35,690 bases of DNA from Clostridia bacterium (GCA_017407205.1 JAFQXA010000020.1:1-35690); one strand, 5' to 3'. Counted from the first letter of the stretch, positions 1 to 8,185 are shown. Made by a program: numbers and translations. Notes: generated from the sequence alone by a model not told the origin.

Positions 1-1
1 A

Positions 2-139
2 AGTGACCTTGGTACAATGAACTACTGCAACATGATCTACATGTTCTCCAACATCTTGAAGTTCTACCTCGCATACGGCTTCTTGCCCGATACAATGGCT
101 GTACAGCCCTGGGGTACATATGACTTCCAGAACAAATAA
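2..139 (+). CDS. C-terminal end of an unknown protein (5' truncated)
   Basis: An open frame enters from the left edge and ends at TAA 137-139, giving 45 residues that finish in GTYDFQNK. The stretch MFSNILKFYLAYGFLPD followed by a Pro-Trp resembles the 'ILxFYxxxGxLPxxV' pattern of pseudomurein-binding-like and related cell-surface repeats, but the piece is too short to assign. The start lies outside the window. A strong terminator follows 38 bases after the stop, so this is the last gene of its transcript. Confidence 0.55.
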   Translation, partial: SDLGTMNYCNMIYMFSNILKFYLAYGFLPDTMAVQPWGTYDFQNK

Positions 140-177
140 TTGTAAGAACGAGTAGAAACGTTAAAACAGTTATTAAA

Positions 178-205
178 GGACCGCACAAACTGTGCGGTCC
201 TTTTT
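178..205 (+). terminator. Rho-independent terminator
   Basis: A perfect 10-bp stem (GGACCGCACA / TGTGCGGTCC) with a 3-base loop is followed by TTTTT. It ends the transcript of the truncated upstream gene. Confidence 0.93.
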
Positions 206-225
206 CGTGTCAGACGAGCTTTGCA

Positions 226-254
226 TTGACTATTGAATTGCAAAAATATATAAT
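226..254 (+). promoter_or_regulatory. Sigma-A-type promoter for the HExxH gene
   Basis: The -35 box TTGACT (226-231), a 17-base spacer and the -10 box TATAAT (249-254) are nearly consensus. An apparent TTG start codon at 226 falls inside the -35 box, which argues that translation starts at the downstream ATG (286) instead. Confidence 0.85.
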
Positions 255-285
255 TTCAGCAATAAGAAAAGGAAGGGGGGCGCGT

Positions 286-771
286 ATGCTTGATAAGCTT
301 ACAAAGCGCATCAGGAGCTTTGTTGCAAAAATCAAAGAAGACAGGAAGAACTACAATAAAGCAAACGAAAACTGCAAAGCGATTATTGCATCAAACTACT
401 TTTCCTGTTACAAGGGCGTGACGGTATTAAAGACAGCCTTTAAATCCTCCTTTTCGTTTGGATTTATCGGTTTAAGTAAAAAGCATCAGGATATAAACAC
501 AATAAAGCATGAATACGGTCACAGATTACAGCTTGAAAAAATGGGCTTTTTCCGCTATCTTTTCTCTGTTGCCTGCCCGTCCGTCACCATAAATATTCTT
601 GCAAGAATGAAAAAACTGCCCTATGACTATTACAGCTATCCTTGGGAAAAGGAAGCCGATGAGCTTGGAGGTGTTTTGGGCAGACGCTGCACAGCCCCGA
701 CATTGCCCGATGACGGATACAAGTCATATTTTGGTCTTATCAAGCTGTTTTTCAAAAAGAGAAAACTATAA
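286..771 (+). CDS. Small HExxH zinc-metallopeptidase-like protein
   Basis: The product is 161 aa. It contains HEYGH (the HExxH zinc-binding and catalytic signature) in the middle, followed about 45 residues later by a PWEKEADELGG segment whose acidic residues could supply a third metal ligand. There is no clear signal peptide; a hydrophobic stretch (FFRYLFSVACPSVTINIL) follows the motif and may be membrane-associated or core. The start at ATG 286 is chosen because an AAGGAAGGGGGG ribosome site sits 5 bases upstream and because the longer TTG start overlaps the promoter. The gene is monocistronic between its own promoter and terminator. I do not recognise a named family; peptidase activity is inferred from the motif only. 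Confidence 0.75.
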   Translation: MLDKLTKRIRSFVAKIKEDRKNYNKANENCKAIIASNYFSCYKGVTVLKTAFKSSFSFGFIGLSKKHQDINTIKHEYGHRLQLEKMGFFRYLFSVACPSVTINILARMKKLPYDYYSYPWEKEADELGGVLGRRCTAPTLPDDGYKSYFGLIKLFFKKRKL

Positions 772-811
772 AAGAGCATTTCAGATACTGCCGAAATGCT
801 CTTTATTTTTT
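771..811. terminator. Bidirectional terminator between convergent genes
   Basis: A 12-bp perfect stem (AAAGAGCATTTC / GAAATGCTCTTT, loop 783-792) is followed on the plus strand by ATTTTTTC and on the minus strand by TTTTATAGTTTT. It overlaps the last base of the HExxH gene and lies just past the stop of the convergent CBM9-like gene. Confidence 0.88.
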
Positions 812-820
812 CATCTTACT

Positions 821-1429
821 TTACTCAAATATCATCAGACCGAAGTCCTGCGGACGGTGGAACTGCGGTGTTTCGCTGTTTATTCTGTTCCATGAAATGA
901 AGTGGGGCTTTTCTGTTTCATCACCGCATTTGTAGCAGTTTGCGCGGATTTTCATGCCCGAAGTCGGCTTGAAGTCGGGGACTATTATGCGGATAAAGTC
1001 ATAAGGGATTGTATAAAGCACACTCCAGCCGTTTTCGGTGCGTGCGGTTTCGGCACTTACTATGGATTTCTCTGCTTCAACCGTTACAAGGCGCAGAATT
1101 TCCTGACTGTTTCTGCCAAAGCCTACAAAGGTCGAGCCGTTGGGGTTTGACTCAAAGTCAAAATATCTGAGGTCACCCTCTATGGGGCAGAAGAAGAATT
1201 CAAGACAGCTGTCCGTCCAGACGGGCGAGGTTTGCGTGGTGTAACGCGCAAGAACTGCCTTTTCCTTTGCGGTAAGATAAGCATATATTGCTGTTTCATC
1301 ATATGCAATCTGTGCTGTGGCGCATATATCTGTTTTTTCGGTCCATTGATGATTGTCAATGTTGAGCACGGGTATTTTTGCCCAATCTATATCGCTTGAA
1401 GCGACCTTTTTAATTGTATATTCTCTCAT
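821..1429 (-). CDS. CBM9-like (carbohydrate-binding family 9-like) protein
   Basis: A 202-aa protein without a signal peptide. The pattern 'W-TDSCLEFFFCP ... YFDFESNPNG ... ENGWSVLYTIP ... RANCYKCGD' matches free-standing CBM9-type beta-sandwich proteins, which in secreted enzymes bind sugar ends. Here it appears to be cytosolic and single-domain, so its ligand is unknown. Start: ATG 1429 is preceded by GAGGTG at good spacing; an upstream in-frame ATG at 1477 lies inside the neighbouring gene and lacks a site. It is the third gene of a minus-strand operon, 10 bases after the DUF4363 gene, and ends at a bidirectional terminator. Confidence 0.75.
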   Translation of the reverse strand: MREYTIKKVASSDIDWAKIPVLNIDNHQWTEKTDICATAQIAYDETAIYAYLTAKEKAVLARYTTQTSPVWTDSCLEFFFCPIEGDLRYFDFESNPNGSTFVGFGRNSQEILRLVTVEAEKSIVSAETARTENGWSVLYTIPYDFIRIIVPDFKPTSGMKIRANCYKCGDETEKPHFISWNRINSETPQFHRPQDFGLMIFE

Positions 1430-1439
1430 TTTGTTCACC

Positions 1440-1850
1440 TCAAAAAAGATTATATACTGTAAAGGTTTCAACATCAAACAAATATTTGCATTTTTGCAGA
1501 ATATTCTCTAAATTGTCTATAATTACAGGGTACTCCTTTTGGTCTGTCTTTGCGGTGTAATAACAGCTTTGTATATAAAGCTCCAGCTCGTCAACATCTT
1601 CATGATTTAAAAAAAGCTTGAGTATGCTTGACGATTTCTGAAAGCGGTCAACCATTTTTTGCGTATTTTCGATGATTTTGTCACCGTTGTCTTCTTCAAT
1701 TCCGATTTTTGTGTTATTGGCATATATATTTATATCGTCAAGCAAGTCATTCAGATAGTTTCGCGGAAATATGAAAAGAAAAACCAATGCAAGCACAAGA
1801 AGTATGCACATCAAAAGATTTGTAAGTTCACTTCTTAATGAGTTCGTCAT
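1440..1850 (-). CDS. DUF4363-like membrane-anchored protein
   Basis: A 136-aa protein with a single N-terminal transmembrane helix (about residues 12-29, LLMCILLVLALVFLFIF) followed by a helical, charged extracytoplasmic domain. The layout (short cytoplasmic start, one helix, about 100 helical residues with paired acidic and Gln-rich segments) fits the DUF4363 family, which in Clostridia is commonly found next to DUF421/YetF genes, as here. Its ATG overlaps the DUF421 stop (ATGA), indicating translational coupling. Function unknown; a role in envelope stress or germination-related membranes is sometimes supposed but nothing in this sequence shows it. Confidence 0.75.
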   Translation of the reverse strand: MTNSLRSELTNLLMCILLVLALVFLFIFPRNYLNDLLDDINIYANNTKIGIEEDNGDKIIENTQKMVDRFQKSSSILKLFLNHEDVDELELYIQSCYYTAKTDQKEYPVIIDNLENILQKCKYLFDVETFTVYNLF

Positions 1851-2572
1851 TTTTTGTTCTCCTTGGTGATGTCGATATATGTGACTTTGGATTTTTGCTT
1901 GTCATTGCACTGTATGTGCAAAAGCTTGGTTGACGGATTCAAAAACGCAAAAAACACATCTTCCACGCTTTTAATGTCCGCTTTTTTGAGCTGCTTTTCA
2001 AGCCATACCTTATCAAATCCGACCTCTTTTAGTGCCGTTTCACATATCTTCGAGTCCTCTATCAGCATGGACGGAATCAAAGATTCGGGGGGCGGAATAT
2101 TCATATCCTCATAGCTTGGCTGAAGCTGTGCGCCCTTTTTCAAAATCGATATGTCGCCATTGGTTTCAAGTATTGCGTATTCTACCGACGACAGCTCAAA
2201 AACGTCTTTTGCACGCATTTGCTCTATAAGGTCGTTTAACGTGTATCGGGCGGTCTTGAGCGCTTTTTCGACGACTATGCCCTTTTCTACCACAATGAGC
2301 GGTGTTCCCGATATTATGCTCCGAAACTGCCTGCTTTTAAGCGAAAGATAGGATATGAGCTGTTGAAGCAGTATGAGTGCAAGTATGGGTACTATGCCGT
2401 ATATAAGCGGTATGCTCATGTTTGAGGCAGGCTCGGAAGCAAGGTCTGCAATCAAGAGCGTGATTATAAGGTCAAACGGCTGAAGATCGCTTAACTGTCT
2501 TTTGCCTGTCAGGCGGAATGCAAACAATACAAGTGAATACAGTATTACGGTTCGGACAAAAAGAATGAGCAT
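1847..2572 (-). CDS. DUF421 / YetF-family membrane protein
   Basis: A 241-aa protein with three predicted N-terminal transmembrane helices, the family signature RLTGKRQLSDLQPFDLI (about residues 22-38) and a C-terminal cytosolic alpha/beta domain beginning around GTPLIVVEKGIVVEKAL, as in YetF/DUF421 proteins. Start at ATG 2572 is chosen because GGAGG lies 7 bases upstream; the longer frame start at 2626 has no such site. It heads the three-gene minus operon DUF421-DUF4363-CBM9-like, diverging from the binding-protein gene at 2681. Family members are found in spore formers and vegetative membranes; biochemical role not established. Confidence 0.88.
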   Translation of the reverse strand: MLILFVRTVILYSLVLFAFRLTGKRQLSDLQPFDLIITLLIADLASEPASNMSIPLIYGIVPILALILLQQLISYLSLKSRQFRSIISGTPLIVVEKGIVVEKALKTARYTLNDLIEQMRAKDVFELSSVEYAILETNGDISILKKGAQLQPSYEDMNIPPPESLIPSMLIEDSKICETALKEVGFDKVWLEKQLKKADIKSVEDVFFAFLNPSTKLLHIQCNDKQKSKVTYIDITKENKK

Positions 2573-2680
2573 AAAAATACCTCCGCTTTTAATATGCCCA
2601 CGGCTTTTGTTTTTATGTTCAGTCACAAGAATGCTTCGCCGTGAATATCAATAAATCAACAAAAATATGGAGGCTATTGT

Positions 2681-3670
2681 ATGAAAAAAGTATTGGCAGT
2701 ATTGCTCGTCGCCGTTTTTCTGCTCTCGCTTACAGCTTGTGGGCAGAAAAATGATTTGAGGAAAATAACTATTAACGAAGTTACCCGTTCCGTGTTCTAT
2801 GCACCGCTTTATGCAGGCATAACAAAGGGCTTTTTTGAAAAGGAAGGGCTCGACATTGAGATAGTAACGGGTGGCGGAAGTGACAAGAGCATGACGGCAC
2901 TTTTGGCAGGCGAAGCGGAAATTTCGCTCATGGGTCCCGAAACGGGCGTTTATGTTGTGAACGAGGGAAAGGAAAACCACCCGATGATTATTGCACAGCT
3001 TACAAAGCGTGACGGTTCGTTCCTTGTCGGAAGGGAAGATGGTGATTTCTCGTGGGAAAACTTAAAGGGTAAAAGCGTTATAGGCGGAAGACCCGGCGGT
3101 ATGCCCTATATGACACTTCTCTATGTTCTGAAGAAAAACGGGCTTGTGCCGGGTGAAAATGTCGAGGTTATTGACAATATCCAGTTCAACCTCATGGGCG
3201 GTGCATTCGAAGGCGGTACGGGCGATTATGTAACATTGTTTGAGCCCACGGCAAGCCAGTTTGAAAACGCAGGAAAGGGCTATATCGTAGCGAACATGGG
3301 ACTTGAATCGGGCGAGGTACCCTACACGGCATTCATGGTTATGCCCGACACGATAAAGAACGATTCAAAGATGGTGGAAGCTTTTGTTCGCGCACTTTAC
3401 AAGGCGCAGGAATGGGTATGGAGTGCAAGCGATGAGGAGATTGCAAAGGCAATGCAGCCGTTTTTCCCCGACAGCGATGTAGAAACACTTTCACTTGTAG
3501 CAAAGAGCTATCGCGAGACGGATTCATGGACGAAAAACGGTGTAATGACTGAGGATTCGTTTACAAGACTTCAGGATATCATGGACGGTGCAGGCGAGCT
3601 TGCAAACCGCGTTGATTTCAATAAACTCGTTGACAATTCCTTTGCACAAAAGGCAATGGAAGGCAAATAA
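2681..3670 (+). CDS. ABC-transporter substrate-binding lipoprotein, NMT1/SsuA-like
   Basis: A 329-aa lipoprotein: signal peptide with lipobox LTAC and Cys20. The mature part carries the periplasmic-binding type-2 pattern of the NMT1/THI5/SsuA group: an early VTRSVFYAPLYAGITKGFFEKEGLDIE segment, then LLAGEAEISLMGPE and a hinge region with GRPGGMPYM. Relatives bind thiamine precursors, nitrate, sulfonates or similar small ligands; the ligand here cannot be read. GGAGG precedes the ATG by 7 bases. Normally such genes stand with a permease and an ATPase, but neither is in the window and a terminator follows directly, so it is an orphan that must share a transporter encoded elsewhere. Confidence 0.85.
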   Translation: MKKVLAVLLVAVFLLSLTACGQKNDLRKITINEVTRSVFYAPLYAGITKGFFEKEGLDIEIVTGGGSDKSMTALLAGEAEISLMGPETGVYVVNEGKENHPMIIAQLTKRDGSFLVGREDGDFSWENLKGKSVIGGRPGGMPYMTLLYVLKKNGLVPGENVEVIDNIQFNLMGGAFEGGTGDYVTLFEPTASQFENAGKGYIVANMGLESGEVPYTAFMVMPDTIKNDSKMVEAFVRALYKAQEWVWSASDEEIAKAMQPFFPDSDVETLSLVAKSYRETDSWTKNGVMTEDSFTRLQDIMDGAGELANRVDFNKLVDNSFAQKAMEGK

Positions 3671-3685
3671 GGATTTAAAGCATAT

Positions 3686-3715
3686 CGCCCAAGCATAAAA
3701 ATGCTTGGGCGTTTT
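3686..3715 (+). terminator. Rho-independent terminator
   Basis: An 11-bp perfect stem (CGCCCAAGCAT / ATGCTTGGGCG) with an AAAA loop is followed by TTTT. It ends the binding-protein transcript. Confidence 0.88.
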
Positions 3716-3777
3716 CTGTGTTGTTATATCTTCGTGAACTTTGGTTTAATACGCTTTTTTTCTTTTGAGCATTGTAG

Positions 3778-3783
3778 TATAAT
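3778..3783 (+). promoter_or_regulatory. Putative -10 box of the CotH/LTD gene
   Basis: A perfect TATAAT lies 30 bases before the ATG at 3813. The region 17 bases further upstream is only a T run (TTTTTT), so the -35 element is weak and the call rests on the -10 box. Confidence 0.5.
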
Positions 3784-3812
3784 CAACGAATGCAAAAAGG
3801 AGAAGATTTTTG

Positions 3813-6800
3813 ATGAAAAACCGTATTTTTTGGATATTTATTATTTTAACGGCGATTGTATCTTCGCTCTTTGGCTGTGATGCCGTTGAGCTTTTTTCCG
3901 CGTCCGACAAAATAATAATATCCGAAGTGGTATCATCGTCTTCAAGCTCCCTGATTGTTAAAAATCTTGACTCTCCTGATTGGATTGAGCTTTACAATGC
4001 AACCGATGAGGATATTGATATTTCAGGATTTACCATTGAAAGAACCGACGTAAAGGGCGCAAGCTATACTTTTGAGTCGGGCGTTATAAAGGCAAAGGAC
4101 TATTTTGTTATACTTGCCTCCGATGCACAAAGCGAAACTGATTTTGAGTATCCGTCCGTAGGCTTTAAGCTTCCCAAAGAGGGGGCAGGCATTGTGTTGA
4201 AGGATGCACACGGCAATGTGATGACAAAGATTTCCGTTCCGTCACTTGACAGCGATGTGAGCTATGCGTATCACGGGGGAAGGTATTACTACTGCCTTAC
4301 GGCAACTCCGTCAAAGGAAAATGCAGGTCTTTTGTTTAAAAAGGCTTCCGATATATATGATGTTGACTATACGGAAAACGAGATTTATATAAACGAAGCA
4401 AACCGTTCGTTTGTGGAGCTTTACAACAGAAGCGAGAGGGCAGTACAGCTTGCATACTTCACTCTTTCGGATAACGCAGGCGATATGGCGAAGTGGCGCT
4501 TCCCCTACTATGAGCTCAAGCCCAATGAATACTTTACCGTAAGCCTTGACTTTACGGGCGAATATGCGGCTTCGTTCTCGGTTTCGGCGCAAGAGGGCTT
4601 TATCTATCTTGCTTTGGGCGGAAAACAGTATGATTTTCTTGACCTTTCAAGCGTGGGTGAGGGTATGTCCGTGGGCCGCAATGATGAGGGCGAAAAGGTT
4701 TTCTTTGCTGAAGCAACACGTGGCGAAAAGAACAGCGACTCGTATGCTGAGCTTAATACGCCCAAGCCGATGGGCGAGACAGCACCCGTTTATATAAATG
4801 AGCTGATGATAGAAAACAAGAACACGCTTGTTGACGAGGATGGTGACCGTTCACCGTGGGTTGAAGTATACAACGCTTCAGATAAAAGCATAAATCTTAG
4901 TAACTACTTCCTTTCCGATAATTCGGGTGATTTATTGAAGTGGCGTTTACCCGATTATGAGCTTAAAGGCGGAGAGTATTTTATAATATATCTTTCGGGC
5001 AAGGATAAGGATAAGCACACATCTTTCCGTGTAAGTGACGGTGAAGCGCTTATTCTGACGGATTTTTCAAGCTTTGAATATGAGAATGTGCTTTTCCCGG
5101 ATGAGAGCCGTCTTGACAATGTTTCCTACGGCAAAAAGGACTCAAAGTGGCTTTTCTTTGCAAAGGCAACACCGGGCATGGAAAACATAACGCACGCAAG
5201 CGAGAGCATCAATAATGCGGACAAGCTTGACAAAACAAGCCTTTTTATAAGCGAAGTATCCTCATCAAAGGCTGCAAGAAGCACTGCAAAAGACTGGATA
5301 GAAATATATAACCCGACAGACAGCTCGTATCCGCTTGACGGGCTGTTTTTGTCGGACGACCTTTCAAATCTTCAAAAGTATGCCCTCACGGGGAGCATAG
5401 GCCCTCTTTCGTATGAAGTTTTTTCCGTATCGACAGAGAGCGGAGCTTTTTCCGTATCGCAGGCAGGCGAAACACTCTACCTGTCCGACGGCAGCTGTAT
5501 TTTTGACACGTTTGAAACAGGCGCATTAAGGCTTGGCGTTACAAGCGGAAGAGCAAGCGGTGATTTTTCGGGCGAAAGAGTTTTCTTTGCAAGCCCTACA
5601 AAGGGAAGCGAAAATGCACAGCCACTCAAGGCACAGCTCAATGTCCCCGTCTTTTCCCGTGCAGGCGGTATTGTGGATGCACCTTTCACGCTTTCACTTA
5701 CGGGCGAGGGCGATATATATTACACGCTCGACTCTGAGGCACCCGACAAGAATTCCACGCTCTATACAAAGCCCATAAACATAAAAGAGAACACCGTTGT
5801 AAGGGCGGTTTGCGTGAAAGACGGGCATATTTCAAGCGATATAATTTCAACAACCTATCTGTTTGAGGAAAAGCACACAATCCCCGTTGTTTGCATAAGC
5901 TCTGAAAAGTCGGACTTCAATGCTGTCTATGCGGTTGAGGAATGGTCTTATAAAAAAAGCGATATTGTGGAACGGGAGTGCTTTGTCGAATATTATGAGG
6001 CTGACGGCACACTCGCAGCAAGCTTCCCGGCAGGCTTCAGAGTTTCGGGCAACTCAACGCGAAAATATGCACAAAAATCGCTCAATCTCTATCTGAGAAG
6101 CGGATATGGACAGACCTCGGTCGTTTATCCGTTCTTTGAGGATTACCCCATAACCTCGTTCAGCTCACTCACGCTCAGGAACGCAGGGCAGAACTATGAC
6201 GGCTCAAGGCTTGTCGATGCGTATGCAGGCGTTTTGTTTTCGAGTCTTAATCTTGACTGTGCAATGTCGCGCTTTGTTGCGGTCTATATAAACGGCAGAT
6301 ATTGGGGACTTTATGACCTCAAAGAAAATCAGAACGAGAGCTGTTTTGCGTATCAACACGGCGTTGACGAAAACAAGATAAACGTAATTCGCAGAAACAC
6401 TTTTGCGATAGCAGGAAACAACTCACAAATCAAACAGGTGCTTGAATATGCACAAAATTGGAATTTGACTAAGCAGGAAAATTACGAAAGATTTTGCGAG
6501 TATGTCGATGCGGATTCGTGGATCGATTATATAATTGCCCGTTCCTATTGCGGTGACGGTGATATATACAATCAAAAGATGTGGAACACGAACGATTATG
6601 AGATAAAGTGGCGTCCCGTATTTTTTGACTGCGATTTTTCGTTCAGAAGCAAGACGAGCAATACGCTTTTTCAGTATTTCACGGGCGAGGGCTTCACAAC
6701 GCCCGACGGTTCAAAGACGAACATGTATATACCGACAGCACTCAAGGCAAATGCTTCATGGCGCGATAAGTTTGTAAAGCGCTATGCCGAGGTGATGAAG

Positions 6801-7034
6801 GTTTTTCCCGAGTATTCACTCACGCTTTACGATGAAATGGTGGCCGAAATGAGGGAAGAAATGAAAAGGCACACGCAGCGCTGGGGATTTATGAGCTATT
6901 CAGCATGGGAAAATGCCGTAAAAGCGCAGAGAGAGATAATAGAAGCACGCCCCAAAGCGATAGTTAAGCAGATACAGAATGTATTTTCCGTGCCTACGGA
7001 GCGTATGCAGGCACTTTTTCCCGATTTTTATTGA
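3813..7034 (+). CDS. Large lipoprotein with lamin-tail repeats, chitobiase-C-like domain and CotH kinase domain
   Basis: A 1073-aa exported lipoprotein (lipobox LFGC, Cys22). Four lamin-tail-type repeats are visible, each with 'I-x-E-V/A ... WIELYN ... I-L-S-x-Y/F-x-L-S-D': near residues 30-150, 190-300, 325-460 and 475-600. Then comes a chitobiase/hexosaminidase C-terminal-like segment (YYTLDSEAPDKNSTLYT, about 605-690). A CotH-kinase-type domain follows (about 715-1040) with SGNSTRKYAQKSLN, VYINGRYWGLYDLKE and the late acidic motif VFFDCDFSF. CotH proteins phosphorylate secreted proteins in spore coats; a surface kinase or polysaccharide-associated role is inferred. ATG 3813 is preferred over the TTG just before it because AAAGGAGA sits 10 bases upstream. 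It is monocistronic. Confidence 0.85.
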   Translation: MKNRIFWIFIILTAIVSSLFGCDAVELFSASDKIIISEVVSSSSSSLIVKNLDSPDWIELYNATDEDIDISGFTIERTDVKGASYTFESGVIKAKDYFVILASDAQSETDFEYPSVGFKLPKEGAGIVLKDAHGNVMTKISVPSLDSDVSYAYHGGRYYYCLTATPSKENAGLLFKKASDIYDVDYTENEIYINEANRSFVELYNRSERAVQLAYFTLSDNAGDMAKWRFPYYELKPNEYFTVSLDFTGEYAASFSVSAQEGFIYLALGGKQYDFLDLSSVGEGMSVGRNDEGEKVFFAEATRGEKNSDSYAELNTPKPMGETAPVYINELMIENKNTLVDEDGDRSPWVEVYNASDKSINLSNYFLSDNSGDLLKWRLPDYELKGGEYFIIYLSGKDKDKHTSFRVSDGEALILTDFSSFEYENVLFPDESRLDNVSYGKKDSKWLFFAKATPGMENITHASESINNADKLDKTSLFISEVSSSKAARSTAKDWIEIYNPTDSSYPLDGLFLSDDLSNLQKYALTGSIGPLSYEVFSVSTESGAFSVSQAGETLYLSDGSCIFDTFETGALRLGVTSGRASGDFSGERVFFASPTKGSENAQPLKAQLNVPVFSRAGGIVDAPFTLSLTGEGDIYYTLDSEAPDKNSTLYTKPINIKENTVVRAVCVKDGHISSDIISTTYLFEEKHTIPVVCISSEKSDFNAVYAVEEWSYKKSDIVERECFVEYYEADGTLAASFPAGFRVSGNSTRKYAQKSLNLYLRSGYGQTSVVYPFFEDYPITSFSSLTLRNAGQNYDGSRLVDAYAGVLFSSLNLDCAMSRFVAVYINGRYWGLYDLKENQNESCFAYQHGVDENKINVIRRNTFAIAGNNSQIKQVLEYAQNWNLTKQENYERFCEYVDADSWIDYIIARSYCGDGDIYNQKMWNTNDYEIKWRPVFFDCDFSFRSKTSNTLFQYFTGEGFTTPDGSKTNMYIPTALKANASWRDKFVKRYAEVMKVFPEYSLTLYDEMVAEMREEMKRHTQRWGFMSYSAWENAVKAQREIIEARPKAIVKQIQNVFSVPTERMQALFPDFY

Positions 7035-7042
7035 AAAAATGC

Positions 7043-7071
7043 TTGACTCATACATTTTGATGTGATATCAT
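7043..7071 (+). promoter_or_regulatory. Promoter of the rplJ-rplL operon
   Basis: TTGACT (7043-7048), 17 bases, then TATCAT (7066-7071) with an upstream TG (7063-7064), i.e. an extended -10. It starts 9 bases after the CotH gene's stop; no terminator is seen between them. Confidence 0.85.
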
Positions 7072-7077
7072 AGCCAA

Positions 7078-7198
7078 CGGAAAAGTAAATAGCTTGCCAA
7101 AGACAGCAGGTAGTGATTGCACGTAAATCCAGCCGAGGTAGCAAAAAACAAGGTTTTTGTTAGTTACCCCTGTCTTTGTGACAGGGGTTTAGTTTTTT
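7078..7198 (+). promoter_or_regulatory. Ribosomal L10 leader with transcription attenuator
   Basis: The leader carries the L10-binding RNA pattern GCCAAAGACAGCAGG ... AAATCCAGCCGAGGT (about 7096-7139) known from Bacillota rplJ operons. Downstream is an intrinsic terminator: stem CCCCTGTC / GACAGGGG (7167-7187) then TTTAGTTTTTT. Bases 7098-7106 (CAAAGACAG) are perfectly complementary to 7170-7178 (CTGTCTTTG), so the 5' part of the leader can pair with the terminator's left arm as an antiterminator. Expected logic: free L10 (with L12) binds the leader, blocks the antiterminator and causes termination. The pairing is read directly; the control logic is family knowledge. Confidence 0.88.
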
Positions 7199-7224
7199 AC
7201 GAGATCACGCAAGGAGGTGAAAAC

Positions 7225-7737
7225 ATGGCAAACGCTCAGGTTATTGAAATGAAAGCTCAACAGGTAGCAGAGGTTGCAGAAAAAATCCGCAAGGCTCAGT
7301 CATTGGTTGTATTTGACTACCGTGGACTTACAGTTGAAGAGGTTACGGCACTCCGTAACAATATGCGTAAGGCAGGCGTTGAATATGTAGTTTTGAAGAA
7401 CTCAATAGTAGAACGCGCAGCAAAAGAAGCAGAAATCGACGAAAGCATCAACGAGTTCCTGAAAGGACCTTCAGCATTCGCATTCGGTTATGATGATGCA
7501 GTAGCACCTGCAAAAATCCTTAAGGAGAGCATCAAGAAGTATAAGAAGTGTGAAATCAAGGGCGGTATCATCAACGGTGTTGTATCAGACGCAGCAGCAA
7601 TGAACACATTGGCAGATCTCCCGTCAAGAGAAGTTCTCTTGTCACGCTTGCTTGGCAGCATGATGTCCCCCATTTCCGGCTTGGCAATCGTTCTCGATCA
7701 GATTGCAAAGAAGGCAGACGGCGCACAGGCTGAATAA
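7225..7737 (+). CDS. rplJ: 50S ribosomal protein L10
   Basis: A 170-aa protein with a typical L10 start (MANAQVIEMKAQQVAEVAEKI) and the conserved VFDYRGLTVEEVTALRNNMRKAGVEY segment; the C-terminal helix that anchors L12 dimers ends the protein. L10 forms the base of the ribosomal stalk. ATG 7225 is chosen because AAGGAGGTG lies 5 bases upstream; an earlier in-frame start would be inside the regulatory leader. It is followed 58 bases later by rplL in the same transcript. The usual upstream rplK-rplA genes are absent; a CotH gene is there instead. Confidence 0.97.
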   Translation: MANAQVIEMKAQQVAEVAEKIRKAQSLVVFDYRGLTVEEVTALRNNMRKAGVEYVVLKNSIVERAAKEAEIDESINEFLKGPSAFAFGYDDAVAPAKILKESIKKYKKCEIKGGIINGVVSDAAAMNTLADLPSREVLLSRLLGSMMSPISGLAIVLDQIAKKADGAQAE

Positions 7738-7795
7738 TATTGTGTGCAAAACAAATCCAATTTATAATTTTGAAATTTAACAGGAGGAAAATACA

Positions 7796-8167
7796 ATGAA
7801 TAAAGAGCAACTTATTGCTGATATCAAAGCTATGACAGTTTTGGAGCTTTCAGAGCTCGTAAAGGCACTTGAAGAGGAATTTGGCGTATCCGCAGCAGCA
7901 ACAGCAGTAGCAGTAGCAGGCCCCGCAGCAGGCGCAGCTGAAGCAGCAGAAGAAAAGACAGAGTTTGACGCAATCTTGAAGGACGTTGGTCCCGAAAAGA
8001 TTAAGGTTATCAAGGTTGTTCGCGAAGTTACAGGTCTTGGCCTTAAAGAAGCTAAGGAACTCGTTGACGGCGCTCCCAAGCCCCTCAAGGAAAGTGCTTC
8101 AAAGGAAGAATGCGAAAAGATCGCAGCAGCTTTCAAAGAAGTTGGCGCAACAGTCGAAATCAAGTAA
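7796..8167 (+). CDS. rplL: 50S ribosomal protein L7/L12
   Basis: A 123-aa protein, normal length. N-terminal dimerisation domain ([21 protein letters not shown]), Ala-rich hinge (about residues 35-55), and a C-terminal domain with [20 protein letters not shown] and the helix binding translation factors. It forms the multimeric stalk that recruits translation GTPases. AGGAGG lies 8 bases before the ATG. It is last in the rplJ-rplL operon and is followed by a terminator, so rpoB is not immediately downstream as in many genomes. Confidence 0.98.
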   Translation: MNKEQLIADIKAMTVLELSELVKALEEEFGVSAAATAVAVAGPAAGAAEAAEEKTEFDAILKDVGPEKIKVIKVVREVTGLGLKEAKELVDGAPKPLKESASKEECEKIAAAFKEVGATVEIK

Positions 8168-8185
8168 TTTCGGTTTTACAAACAA

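Noticed and set aside
226..285. N-terminal extension of the HExxH protein from TTG 226
   Set aside because: It overlaps the promoter -35 and -10 boxes, and ATG 286 has a much better ribosome site.
2573..2680. Divergent promoters between DUF421 and the binding-protein gene
   Set aside because: No pair of boxes with acceptable spacing could be defended on either strand.
7777..8163. Long minus-strand frame opposite rplL
   Set aside because: A shadow of the Ala-rich rplL codons; its Ser/Ala-rich product has no motif, and there is no ribosome site.
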